Shown here in pieces: positions 1-5,494 of a stretch of DNA of 14,902 bases. Under the pieces are notes generated by a model. It was not told the DNA's origin and did not search any database. It saw only the letters and a list, made by a program, of their open reading frames with translations. The first letter of the stretch is position 1. Each line of letters opens with the position of its first letter. The translations under genes and the position numbers were made by a program. This DNA is from an uncultured Desulfovibrio sp. (lineage in GTDB: Bacteria; Desulfobacterota; Desulfovibrionia; Desulfovibrionales; Desulfovibrionaceae): positions 1-14,902 of the forward strand of contig USCL01000068.1 in NCBI GenBank assembly GCA_900553145.1, in the 5' to 3' direction.

Positions 1-397
1 CAAGGGCAACAAGGTCAAGATCCCCGGCGGGCTGATGCTGTACCGCTGCGACGTGACGTTCTTCAAGTCGGATCTGGCGTTCAAGCTAGGCATCCACCCG
101 GATGATCCCGGCGCGTTCCATCTCCACACCAATGACGGCGGACAGCTTGAACAGTACGCCAAGGAACTGTGTGCCGAGGTCTGGGACGACGAGAAGCAAG
201 GATGGGAAAACCCGGCGAACAAGCCGAACCACTATTGGGACTGCGAGGTCATGCAGCGGGCGTTCGCGTTCATCCTGAACGTCCGGCATCGGCGCAGGCC
301 CGACGAGCAGGAGAAAAAGCCCTCCCGTCCCCCGCGCCAGACCGAACGCGGCGGGGGCGGCATCGGTTCGCGTCTGGCGAACCTGCGGAGATCGTGA
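1..397 (+). CDS. Phage terminase large subunit, GpA type (3' part only)
   Basis: Partial gene entering from the left edge. The reading frame starts at base 2 and ends at TGA 395-397, leaving about 131 C-terminal residues. Terminase large subunits of the lambda gpA/PF05876 family are ATP-driven motors with a nuclease domain that cut concatemeric DNA and package it into the procapsid. The visible part matches the end of that family: a short segment on releasing a peptide 'FHLHTN', a tryptophan-rich stretch around 'ENPANKPNHYWDCEV' (the 'N-H-x-W-D-C-E' signature near the end of GpA proteins), then a helix and a basic, low-complexity tail rich in R, P and G. The ATPase and nuclease motifs lie outside the window. 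The stop codon overlaps the start of the next gene by one base (TGATG). In lambda the gpW gene follows directly; here about 630 bases intervene. Family assignment is fairly sure; the basic tail is not diagnostic. Confidence 0.85.
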   Translation, partial: KGNKVKIPGGLMLYRCDVTFFKSDLAFKLGIHPDDPGAFHLHTNDGGQLEQYAKELCAEVWDDEKQGWENPANKPNHYWDCEVMQRAFAFILNVRHRRRPDEQEKKPSRPPRQTERGGGGIGSRLANLRRS

Positions 398-630
398 TGG
401 CGCTGTACGACTTGTCGGATCGCCTCAACTGGCAGCAGGCTTGCGAGGTGCTTGGATGCGGAAAGACCCATCTGTACGCTCTCGTCAAGGAAGGCAAGCT
501 GCGCATGTACGGAACGGGGAAAAGATACCGCTGGTTTTCCCGCAAGGATTTAGAAGTGATACTCGAAAAAGGACTTTCAAAAGAGACGCCGGAGAGAACT
601 TGCCAAGTCGGAGAAACATCGCTATCTTAA
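397..630 (+). CDS. Small helix-turn-helix DNA-binding protein (excisionase/HTH_17-like)
   Basis: A 77-residue protein whose ATG overlaps the terminase stop by one base, so it is probably translated by coupling; no strong Shine-Dalgarno is visible. Residues about 10-55 have the pattern of the MerR/excisionase-type winged helix used in HTH_17 proteins: 'NWQQACEVLGCGKTHLYALV' (helix-turn-helix), then 'GKLRMYGTGKRYRWFSRKDL' (wing with basic and aromatic residues, then the helix that follows). Family members bind DNA as recombination directionality factors or small regulators. The last 25 residues are charged and the end of the gene is clearly lower in GC (about 43% over 541-600) than the flanking head genes. 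The candidate promoter for the downstream structured RNA lies inside its last ten codons. It may regulate that locus or act elsewhere in the phage; the target cannot be read from the sequence. A longer in-frame start at 169 would lie inside terminase and is less likely. Confidence 0.7.
   Translation: MALYDLSDRLNWQQACEVLGCGKTHLYALVKEGKLRMYGTGKRYRWFSRKDLEVILEKGLSKETPERTCQVGETSLS
600..628 (+). promoter_or_regulatory. Sigma-70-like promoter candidate for the structured RNA
   Basis: TTGCCA at 600-605 (five of six matches to TTGACA) and TATCTT at 623-628 (four of six matches to TATAAT) are separated by exactly 17 bases. The predicted start is near 635, in an A-rich stretch six bases before the first strong hairpin. 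The site sits over the 3' end of the helix-turn-helix gene. The match is by eye; no transcription data are available. Confidence 0.5.
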
Positions 631-715
631 AAAACAAGAAGGGCGGCAAGTGCGCTAACACTCACCGCCCCGTGTGGGGCACGTCCCCCGCGAGTAAGAG
701 TCTCGCAAGTATCAC

Positions 716-745
716 GCCCCGTAGGAATGCCACTTCCTACGGGGC
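716..745. repeat. 12-bp perfect inverted repeat
   Basis: GCCCCGTAGGAA at 716-727 and TTCCTACGGGGC at 734-745 form a perfect 12-bp stem with a six-base loop. There is no T-run on either strand, so it is not a standard intrinsic terminator. It lies 8 bases beyond the stop codon of the minus-strand peptide ORF, so it could protect or define the 3' end of that mRNA, or be part of the + strand structured RNA. Confidence 0.8.
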
Positions 746-753
746 AACTGCGT

Positions 754-837
754 TTAGAGGTTCATGAAATGAACCGCCACAGCCGCAAGAACGGCGGCAA
801 GCCAAGCTGCCAGCACGTCCCGGAGGAAGTGTCTCAT
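754..837 (-). CDS. Putative 27-residue hydrophobic membrane peptide (type I toxin-like)
   Basis: An ORF of 28 codons on the minus strand, ATG at 837-835 and TAA at 756-754. The start is chosen because a near-perfect Shine-Dalgarno, AAAGGAGG (minus strand of 845-852), ends 7 bases before it. The peptide has a short charged N-terminus ('MRHFLRD'), then about 18 hydrophobic residues ('VLAAWLAAVLAAVAV', then 'HF') that would make one membrane helix, and a tiny polar end. This size and shape are typical of type I toxins of the Ldr/Ibs/Fst kind, though I cannot claim homology. It is the only gene-like minus-strand element in the window with a real ribosome binding site. That site and the AUG are folded into a hairpin (835-868), and the + strand RNA candidate covers it completely. 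No good minus-strand promoter was found; a weak TTGCCT...TACGTT pair lies upstream. It may be a chance ORF within a structured region. Confidence 0.45.
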   Translation of the reverse strand: MRHFLRDVLAAWLAAVLAAVAVHFMNL

Positions 838-868
838 GGGGTATCCTCCTTTCGGGAGGCGGCCCCAC
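835..868 (-). promoter_or_regulatory. Hairpin sequestering the Shine-Dalgarno and start codon of the small peptide ORF
   Basis: Read on the minus strand, GUGGGG (868-863), CCG (862-860), CCUCC (859-855), loop CGAAA (854-850), GGAGG (849-845), AUA (844-842), CCCCAU (841-836). The two arms pair as 6 bp plus 5 bp around a symmetrical 3x3 internal loop. The inner stem buries the GGAGG and the outer stem includes the AU of the AUG. Such a fold would block ribosome loading, as is known for the inactive primary transcripts of several type I toxins. Confidence 0.6.
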
Positions 869-912
869 GCTGGCAACGTATCTGCGAACGAGAAGAAAGG
901 CAAGACAGCTTT

Positions 913-950
913 AACAGCCCGGCCCACGCCGGGCTGTTTTTGTATTTTTT
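913..950 (+). terminator. Strong rho-independent terminator
   Basis: AACAGCCCGG at 913-922 pairs perfectly with CCGGGCTGTT at 929-938; C923-G928 can add an eleventh pair and leave a four-base loop. It is followed by a T-rich run from 937 to about 950 interrupted by GTA. On the minus strand the flank has no matching T-run, so it acts on + strand transcripts. It lies between the terminase/HTH genes and the head operon, so it would end either the structured RNA or read-through from terminase. Confidence 0.85.
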
Positions 951-961
951 TCAAAATTTCT

Positions 962-1004
962 GTTCGCACATTCCGCACGTTCCGCACATTCCGCGACTTG
1001 CACA
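962..1004. repeat. Tandem 9-bp direct repeats upstream of the head operon
   Basis: Imperfect tandem units: GTTCGCACA (962-970), TTCCGCACG (971-979), TTCCGCACA (980-988), TTCCGCGAC (989-997), then a partial TTGCACA (998-1004). They fill the gap between the terminator and the start of the gpW-like gene. Spacing just under one helical turn and the position suggest iteron-like protein binding sites, perhaps for a late-gene activator. No textbook -35/-10 pair follows; a TATGTG at 1016-1021 is the only -10-like element. Function is inferred. Confidence 0.6.
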
Positions 1005-1030
1005 TTTTTTCGTGCTATGTGTAGCCCACT

Positions 1031-1258
1031 ATGAGCACCATCTGGACACGTGAAGAACTCCTCGATCTGATCGTCTGTTGGAAGGCCGCGTACAAGGCGG
1101 CATCCACGGGCAAGTCGTATACGGTTCAAGGCCGCACCTTGACCCGGTACGACCTGCCCGAGATCCGCCAGCAGCTTGTCTATCTTCAGGGCGAGCTTGC
1201 GGCGCTCGACACCGGGCGTCGCGGCCCCGCCATCGTACTCGCAAGGGTGAGGAGGTAA
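1031..1258 (+). CDS. gpW-like head-tail joining protein (DUF6148 family)
   Basis: A 75-residue protein. Its layout parallels lambda gpW: N-terminal helix beginning 'TREELLDLI', then 'TGKSYTVQGRTLTRYDLPEI' (beta hairpin followed by the second helix), and an end with 'RRGPA', which lambda gpW also carries. gpW-type proteins bind the portal vertex after packaging and prepare it for tail attachment. The position immediately before the portal gene is the lambda position. The start at 1031 is fixed by an in-frame TAG at 1022-1024, but the Shine-Dalgarno is poor. If transcription starts near the TATGTG at 1016-1021 the mRNA would be almost leaderless. The gene ends just before the portal, whose ribosome binding site lies in its last codons. 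Family assignment rests on pattern recognition and synteny, without alignment. Confidence 0.75.
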   Translation: MSTIWTREELLDLIVCWKAAYKAASTGKSYTVQGRTLTRYDLPEIRQQLVYLQGELAALDTGRRGPAIVLARVRR

Positions 1259-1261
1259 GGC

Positions 1262-2881
1262 ATGGCACTGCTTGATCAGTTCGGGCATCCCCTCCCTCCC
1301 GTGTCCACTTCGCGCATGACCGCCCGCGCCTCCCGCGACGCCGGGGCCTATCGCGGCTCCATCTCGGGCTGGCGCGGGCCGCAGGTGCATTCCCCGGAAG
1401 GGGAGAGCCGCGAACGGGCGGTCATGCAGCGCCGTACCGCCGACCTCGCCGCCAACGATTGGGCGGCGCATTCGGCGGTGGAGGCCATTTCGGGCAATGC
1501 CATCGGGACGGGCCTTGTCCCGAAGGCGAGCATCCCCGCCGACATGCTCGGCATTTCCTCCGAGAGCGCCCGCGAACTCGGCAAACGGATGGAATGGGCC
1601 TTCGCGCTCTGGACGTCCGAGGCCGATGTTCGCGGGCAATGCCACTTCGTCGACCTCCAGAACCTCGGCCTCCGGACGATGTTGAGCTTGGGCGAGATGC
1701 TGCATCTGGCGGTCATGCTCAACGAAAAAGAGCGGGAACGGCAGAACCGGACGTTTTCGCTCGCGCTCCAGACGCTTTCCCCGGCCCGCCTGATGACGCC
1801 GAGCGACCAGCAGAGCGATCCGCTTATCCGCGACGGCGTCCGCCTGTCCGAGTACGGCAGGCCGGAAGGGTACTGGCTGGCGACGCCCAAGGCTTCGCCC
1901 CAGTCCTCGTTCCTGTCGGTGGAGCGGAGCGCGCTGCTGTCGGCGGACTTCACCTATGTCCCGGCCCGCGTCGGCCACCGTCCGGGGGTGTTCCACCTGT
2001 TCCGGCACGAGACGGACGAGCAGGTGCGCGGCGTTTCGGCGTTCTCCAAGGGCATCGAGCTGTTCCGCAACCTGTCCGACGCCATCAGCTACGAGCTGTT
2101 CGCGCAGGTCATAGCCGCGTCGTTCCCCGTCTTCGTCGCGCTGGAAAACGGCGGGGTGCAGCTCCCCGACTATGTGACGGAAGGGCAGGAAGGCGACGGC
2201 GAACGCCGGGAACGCCAGCTTGTCCAAGACCTCAGCCCCGGCCAAGTCCTCTACGGCAACGAGAACGAAAAGCCGTACGTGCTGGAATCGAAGCGCCCTT
2301 CGGCCAACTTCTCCGCGTTCGTGGAGATCGTGCTCCGGGCGACGGCGGCCTCCGTGGGCATCCCCTACGAATCGCTGACGAAAGATTTTTCCAAGACCAA
2401 CTACTCCAGCGCCCGCGCCGCGCTCAACGAGGCGTGGAAACTCTACAGCTTTTACCGCAACTGGTTCGGACGTCTCTACTGCCAGCCCGTCTACGAGATG
2501 GTCATGGAAGAGGCATTCCTCCGGGGCATGTTCGAGCTTCCGAAAGGCGCGCCGGGGTTCTACGAGGCCCGCACATTCTGGTGCAACGCCGACTGGATCG
2601 GCCCCTCGCGCGGATTTGTGGACCCCGTGAAGGAGATCACGGCAACCATCCTCGCGCTGCAAAACCGCCTCATGACCTACGGCGAGGCATGGGCCGAGAG
2701 CGGCAGGGACTTCGATGAAGGCTACGCCCGAATGCTGGAGGAGTCTCCCTTGTTGGCGTTGCTCGCTCCTCTGAATCTGAGCACCAAGCCCGGCAAACCG
2801 GGCAAGGACGCGGCCCCGGAGGGCGACGAAAAGCCGGAAGCTGAAGCCCCCGAAGAGGGGACGGGAGAAGAAGATGAATGA
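1262..2881 (+). CDS. Phage portal protein, lambda gpB family
   Basis: A 539-residue protein, close to the roughly 533 residues of lambda gpB. The portal is a dodecameric ring at one capsid vertex through which the terminase pumps DNA and to which the tail is joined. Recognisable lambda-family features are the N-terminal arginine-rich segment with 'AANDWAAHSAVEAISGNAIG' (about residues 63-82), the central 'FRHETDEQVRGVSAF', and 'NYSSARAALNEAWKLYSFYR' (about 380-399), which matches the conserved 'SYSSARA' region. The last 20 residues are strongly acidic (E/D-rich). A clear GGAGG lies 7 bases upstream of the ATG, inside the end of the gpW-like gene. The 3' end overlaps the protease gene by 8 bases, suggesting coupled translation. 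In lambda the portal N-terminus is trimmed during maturation; whether that happens here cannot be seen. Confidence 0.92.
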   Translation: MALLDQFGHPLPPVSTSRMTARASRDAGAYRGSISGWRGPQVHSPEGESRERAVMQRRTADLAANDWAAHSAVEAISGNAIGTGLVPKASIPADMLGISSESARELGKRMEWAFALWTSEADVRGQCHFVDLQNLGLRTMLSLGEMLHLAVMLNEKERERQNRTFSLALQTLSPARLMTPSDQQSDPLIRDGVRLSEYGRPEGYWLATPKASPQSSFLSVERSALLSADFTYVPARVGHRPGVFHLFRHETDEQVRGVSAFSKGIELFRNLSDAISYELFAQVIAASFPVFVALENGGVQLPDYVTEGQEGDGERRERQLVQDLSPGQVLYGNENEKPYVLESKRPSANFSAFVEIVLRATAASVGIPYESLTKDFSKTNYSSARAALNEAWKLYSFYRNWFGRLYCQPVYEMVMEEAFLRGMFELPKGAPGFYEARTFWCNADWIGPSRGFVDPVKEITATILALQNRLMTYGEAWAESGRDFDEGYARMLEESPLLALLAPLNLSTKPGKPGKDAAPEGDEKPEAEAPEEGTGEEDE

Positions 2882-4079
2882 ACTTTGGGCGTTGCCCTTT
2901 GAAATGGCGGAGCGGGTGCTGGCTGAATTGGCCTCGGTAAAGTCGACCCCTCAAGCGCTGGTTGAAGTATTCCCGGAGCGGAAGGCGCGTGGCTACGAGC
3001 TTGTCGGCGGTGTTGCCGTCATCCCGGTATCCGGGCCAATCGTCAGGGAACAGGGCTGGTACGGGACGGGGCAGGATGCCGTGGCGTCGTCGTTGAAGGC
3101 CGCGCTTGCCGACCCCTCCGCCCGCGCCATCCTGCTCGACATCACCAGTCCGGGCGGCGTCGTGGCGGGCACGAAGGAGCTTGCCGACGCCATAGCCGAG
3201 GCCCGGACGAAGAAGCGCTGCGCCGCCTACGCCAACGGCCTGTGCGCGTCCGCCGCGTACTGGCTGGCGTCGGCCACGGGCACGGTTTACGCGCCGCTGA
3301 CGGCCACGGTCGGCAGCATCGGCGTGATCATGACGATCACCAACTACGCGAAGCTGGAAGAGAAGTGGGGCATTTCCACCGTGACCATCACGGGCGGGAA
3401 GTGGAAGGCAGCCGGACAGGGCGGCGAGCTGACCGACGAGGAACGCCGGTATTTTCAGGAACGCATCAACACCCTGCACACCATTTTCAAGGCCGATGTG
3501 GGCCGTCACATGGGGCTGACGGCTGACCCGCAACTGTGGGGCGAGGCGCAGCTTTTGCTGGCGCAGCCCGCGCGGGAACTCGGCCTTGTCACCGATATAG
3601 TCAGGGATCGCGACGCCGCGATCCGCAAACTCGCTGTGGAGGCACAGATGACCAGAGAAGAACTCGCCGCGCAGTCCCCGGAGCTGGTGGACGCGCTGCT
3701 GGCCGAAGGCAGGCTGAAAGCGGAGGCCGAGAACAAGGCGAACATGGACAAGGCGGCGGCTGATGCCGTGGCCGGCGCGCTCGCCGTGGTGAAGGCCGTG
3801 GCGGGCGATGAGACGGCGGCCAGCGTCGAGACGACGCTGAACACCCTCCGGGCCACCGGGATGGGCGCCGAGCAGATCGCCGCCGTAGCGCCGTTGCTGG
3901 CAAAGGCCGAAACGCCCGTGCGGGAAGATGCCGAGGCGAAAAGCCGTGCGGACATCCTCGCCGGGCTTCAGGCCGCGCATCAGCAGCCCGCGGCTGCCGC
4001 ACCGGGGACGGTTCCCACGGCAACCACGAAAAGCCCGCTGCTGGCCGATGCTGAACGTCGAGCCGAGACCGCGAAGTAA
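2874..4079 (+). CDS. S49 prohead protease with C-terminal scaffold region (lambda gpC/Nu3-like)
   Basis: A 401-residue protein. Residues about 40-245 form an S49/SppA-type serine protease domain: 'VAVIPVSGPIV' (48-58), 'TSPGGVVAG' (91-99), the nucleophile motif 'NGLCASAAYW' with Ser126, 'TVGSIGVIM' (145-153), and 'GGKWKAAG' with Lys178 as the likely partner of the Ser-Lys dyad. In lambda, gpC acts inside the procapsid to clip scaffold and portal. From about residue 250 the protein changes to a charged, alanine-rich helical tail typical of scaffolds. An in-frame ATG with its own ribosome binding site at 3648 would yield that tail alone, as Nu3 does inside C. No separate Shine-Dalgarno is obvious at the 8-base overlap with the portal beyond GGGAGAAG. 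The gene precedes decoration and capsid genes in lambda order. Confidence 0.92.
   Translation: MNELWALPFEMAERVLAELASVKSTPQALVEVFPERKARGYELVGGVAVIPVSGPIVREQGWYGTGQDAVASSLKAALADPSARAILLDITSPGGVVAGTKELADAIAEARTKKRCAAYANGLCASAAYWLASATGTVYAPLTATVGSIGVIMTITNYAKLEEKWGISTVTITGGKWKAAGQGGELTDEERRYFQERINTLHTIFKADVGRHMGLTADPQLWGEAQLLLAQPARELGLVTDIVRDRDAAIRKLAVEAQMTREELAAQSPELVDALLAEGRLKAEAENKANMDKAAADAVAGALAVVKAVAGDETAASVETTLNTLRATGMGAEQIAAVAPLLAKAETPVREDAEAKSRADILAGLQAAHQQPAAAAPGTVPTATTKSPLLADAERRAETAK
3648..4079 (+). CDS. Nested in-frame scaffold protein (Nu3-like), internal start
   Basis: ATG at 3648 is codon 259 of the protease gene and is preceded by GGAGG (3638-3642) at a 5-base spacing, an excellent ribosome binding site in the middle of a gene. 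Translation from it gives 143 residues, starting 'MTREELAAQSPELVDALLAE' and continuing as alanine- and glutamate-rich helices. The first residue falls exactly where the protease fold ends. Lambda makes its scaffold Nu3 from an in-frame internal start in C, and the same layout is common in relatives. Separate production is inferred from the site and the analogy. Confidence 0.65.
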   Translation: MTREELAAQSPELVDALLAEGRLKAEAENKANMDKAAADAVAGALAVVKAVAGDETAASVETTLNTLRATGMGAEQIAAVAPLLAKAETPVREDAEAKSRADILAGLQAAHQQPAAAAPGTVPTATTKSPLLADAERRAETAK

Positions 4080-4088
4080 GGAGACATC

Positions 4089-4478
4089 ATGTCCAAGATC
4101 ATCGTCAATACCGAAGTGATGGGGCCGGATTTTTCCGAGCTGGTCCTGCATGAGCTGAACTATGAGTGGAGCCGTGAAACGGTGACGCTGGCGGCCTCCG
4201 ATGCGCCTCTTCCGTTCGGCATGGTGCTGATGCGCGAAGCCGGGGAATACAAGCCGCTGACGGAATCCACGGTCGAGAGCGCCCAGAAGTTGGGCGGCGC
4301 GCCCGTCGCCGTGCTCATCGGCGCTGTCAAAGCCAGCGAGTCCGCACAGCCGGGCATCGTCATCCGTCGCGGGGCCATCCTGAACGGCGCGGCCCTCAAG
4401 TTCGACGCCAGCGTCACCACATTGCAGGCCGAGGCCAAGCTGTCCCTGTCCGATCTCGGCATCGTCATCAAGGAGTAA
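4089..4478 (+). CDS. Head decoration protein, lambda gpD-like
   Basis: A 129-residue protein with an AAGGAG ribosome binding site just upstream. gpD-type proteins (PF02924) bind as trimers on the expanded capsid and stabilise it against internal DNA pressure. Family-like features are a flexible N-terminus followed by 'SDAPLPFGMVLMREAGEYKP' (about residues 37-56) and the end 'GIVIRRGAILNGAALKFDAS' near residues 90-110, which resembles the 'R.G.L....L' strand of family members. Lambda gpD is 110 residues, so this one carries a slightly longer N-terminus. It lies between the protease and the major capsid gene, which is the lambda position, with only 3 bases to the capsid ATG. Confidence 0.88.
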   Translation: MSKIIVNTEVMGPDFSELVLHELNYEWSRETVTLAASDAPLPFGMVLMREAGEYKPLTESTVESAQKLGGAPVAVLIGAVKASESAQPGIVIRRGAILNGAALKFDASVTTLQAEAKLSLSDLGIVIKE

Positions 4479-4481
4479 TCC

Positions 4482-5492
4482 ATGTTTATGCAGTATCCTA
4501 CGGTGTTCGATTGCACCGAAATGACCGCGGCGGTCAACAAGCTGCCCGCACTTCCCGTCTATTTCCGCAGGCTGTTCGAGGTGAAGGGCGTGAAGAGCAC
4601 AACCGTCTCCCTCGACATCAGGAAAGGCCGTATCGTGCTGATAGGCGATTCCCCGCGCAATACCGCCCCTGAGAGCCTTGCCGGGCGCGGGGCCAAGCGC
4701 GAATGGAAGCACCTCTCCTGCGCGCATCTGGCGCAGATGGACACGCTCGCTCCTGAAGACATTCAGGATGTCCGGGCGTTCGGCTCCACCGAACCCATCA
4801 CCGCTGCCGAGGTCTACAACGACAAGATGCAGCAGTTGAAGGACAACCTTACGGCGACGGTGGAGTTCCATCGTCTCGGAGCCATCAAGGGCGTGGTGCT
4901 CGATGCGGACGGCACCACCGTCCTGCACGACATCTTCAAAACGTTCGGCGTCACCAAGAAGACGCTGCCCATTCTTTTCCCCAAGACGGCCGCCGACGAT
5001 GCGAACCCCATCCAGACCAGCATCCTCAACGCCAAGCGGCATGTCGAGGCCGCGATGGGCGGCACGCCGTTCAGCCATATCGAGTGCATCATCGGCTCGG
5101 ACGCCTACGACATGCTGACTTCCCATGTGCTCGTGCGGAAGTATTTCGAGGACTGGCTCGCCCGCAAACAGGACTATGGCAACAACGATTACCGCAAGCG
5201 CGGATTTACCTACGGCGGCCTGACGTTTGTGGAGCGTTCCGACGTGGTGGGCGGCCAGACGATGGTGGCGGCCAAGAAGGGGCACGTCTACCCGGTCGGC
5301 CCCGGCATCTTCAAGCAGTACCACGCGCCCGCCGACTGGATGGAGACGGTCAATACCATCGGGCTCGAATATTACGCCCGCATGGACAAGAAGGAAAAGA
5401 GCCGCGGCATCGACATCGAGGTGCAGACCAACCCGCTCACGCTCTGCACCTACCCCGAAGCGTTGGTCGAACTCGACTTCAAGGCGGCGTAG
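4482..5492 (+). CDS. Major capsid protein, lambda gpE family
   Basis: A 336-residue protein, nearly the length of lambda gpE (341). It should have the HK97 fold and form the icosahedral shell. The sequence has the PF03864 pattern: an N-terminal region without a cleaved delta domain, 'GRIVLIGDSPRN' and 'KREWKHLSCAHLAQMDTLAP' (about 50-90), a long spine helix region with 'EVYNDKMQQLKDNLTATVEF' (about 108-127) and the C-terminal 'RGIDIEVQTNPLTLCTYPEA' segment. The start at 4482 has AAGGAG 6 to 7 bases upstream, which overlaps the stop region of the decoration gene; a second ATG two codons later (4488) is possible. A lysis cassette follows after 2 bases, instead of the lambda FI gene. Confidence 0.93.
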   Translation: MFMQYPTVFDCTEMTAAVNKLPALPVYFRRLFEVKGVKSTTVSLDIRKGRIVLIGDSPRNTAPESLAGRGAKREWKHLSCAHLAQMDTLAPEDIQDVRAFGSTEPITAAEVYNDKMQQLKDNLTATVEFHRLGAIKGVVLDADGTTVLHDIFKTFGVTKKTLPILFPKTAADDANPIQTSILNAKRHVEAAMGGTPFSHIECIIGSDAYDMLTSHVLVRKYFEDWLARKQDYGNNDYRKRGFTYGGLTFVERSDVVGGQTMVAAKKGHVYPVGPGIFKQYHAPADWMETVNTIGLEYYARMDKKEKSRGIDIEVQTNPLTLCTYPEALVELDFKAA

Positions 5493-5494
5493 TC

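Larger units (their letters stand above)
635..945 (+). ncRNA. Candidate structured antisense RNA (C4-like at its 5' end)
   Basis: Between the promoter candidate at 600-628 and the terminator at 913-950 the + strand has no convincing gene but is packed with perfect inverted repeats. These are: GGGCGG/CCGCCC at 641-646/665-670 with an inner AGTG/CACT stem at 649-652/659-662; GCCCC/GGGGC at 667-671/676-680, which competes with the first; GCGAG/CTCGC at 690-694/702-706; a 12-bp perfect stem at 716-727/734-745; GGTTCAT/ATGAACC at 759-765/769-775; GCCGC/GCGGC at 782-786/794-798; an 11-bp interrupted stem at 835-868; and the terminator stem. The 5' hairpin motif GTGCGCTAACAC resembles, from memory, the GTGC..AACAC hairpin of phage P1 C4 antisense RNA and the Rfam C4 family. 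The transcript would be antisense to the whole minus-strand peptide gene at 754-837. Structure is seen; transcription, C4 membership and target are inferred. Confidence 0.4.

Noticed and set aside
998..1015. Possible sigma-54 promoter (TTGCAC ... GTGC) before the gpW-like gene
   Set aside because: The -24 and -12 elements are not at the required spacing and the GG of the -24 element is missing.
727..1053. 108-codon + strand frame across the hairpin region
   Set aside because: It runs straight through a strong terminator and the 9-bp repeats, has no ribosome binding site and overlaps the gpW-like start.
911..2662. 583-codon open frame on the minus strand opposite the portal gene
   Set aside because: Shadow of a GC-rich gene: it lies antisense to a clearly recognised portal, shows no family likeness and runs through the terminator.
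2670..5324. 884-codon open frame on the minus strand opposite protease, decoration and capsid genes
   Set aside because: It crosses three unrelated well-supported genes, is rich in R, G, H and A without domains, and has no ribosome binding site; GC bias explains it.
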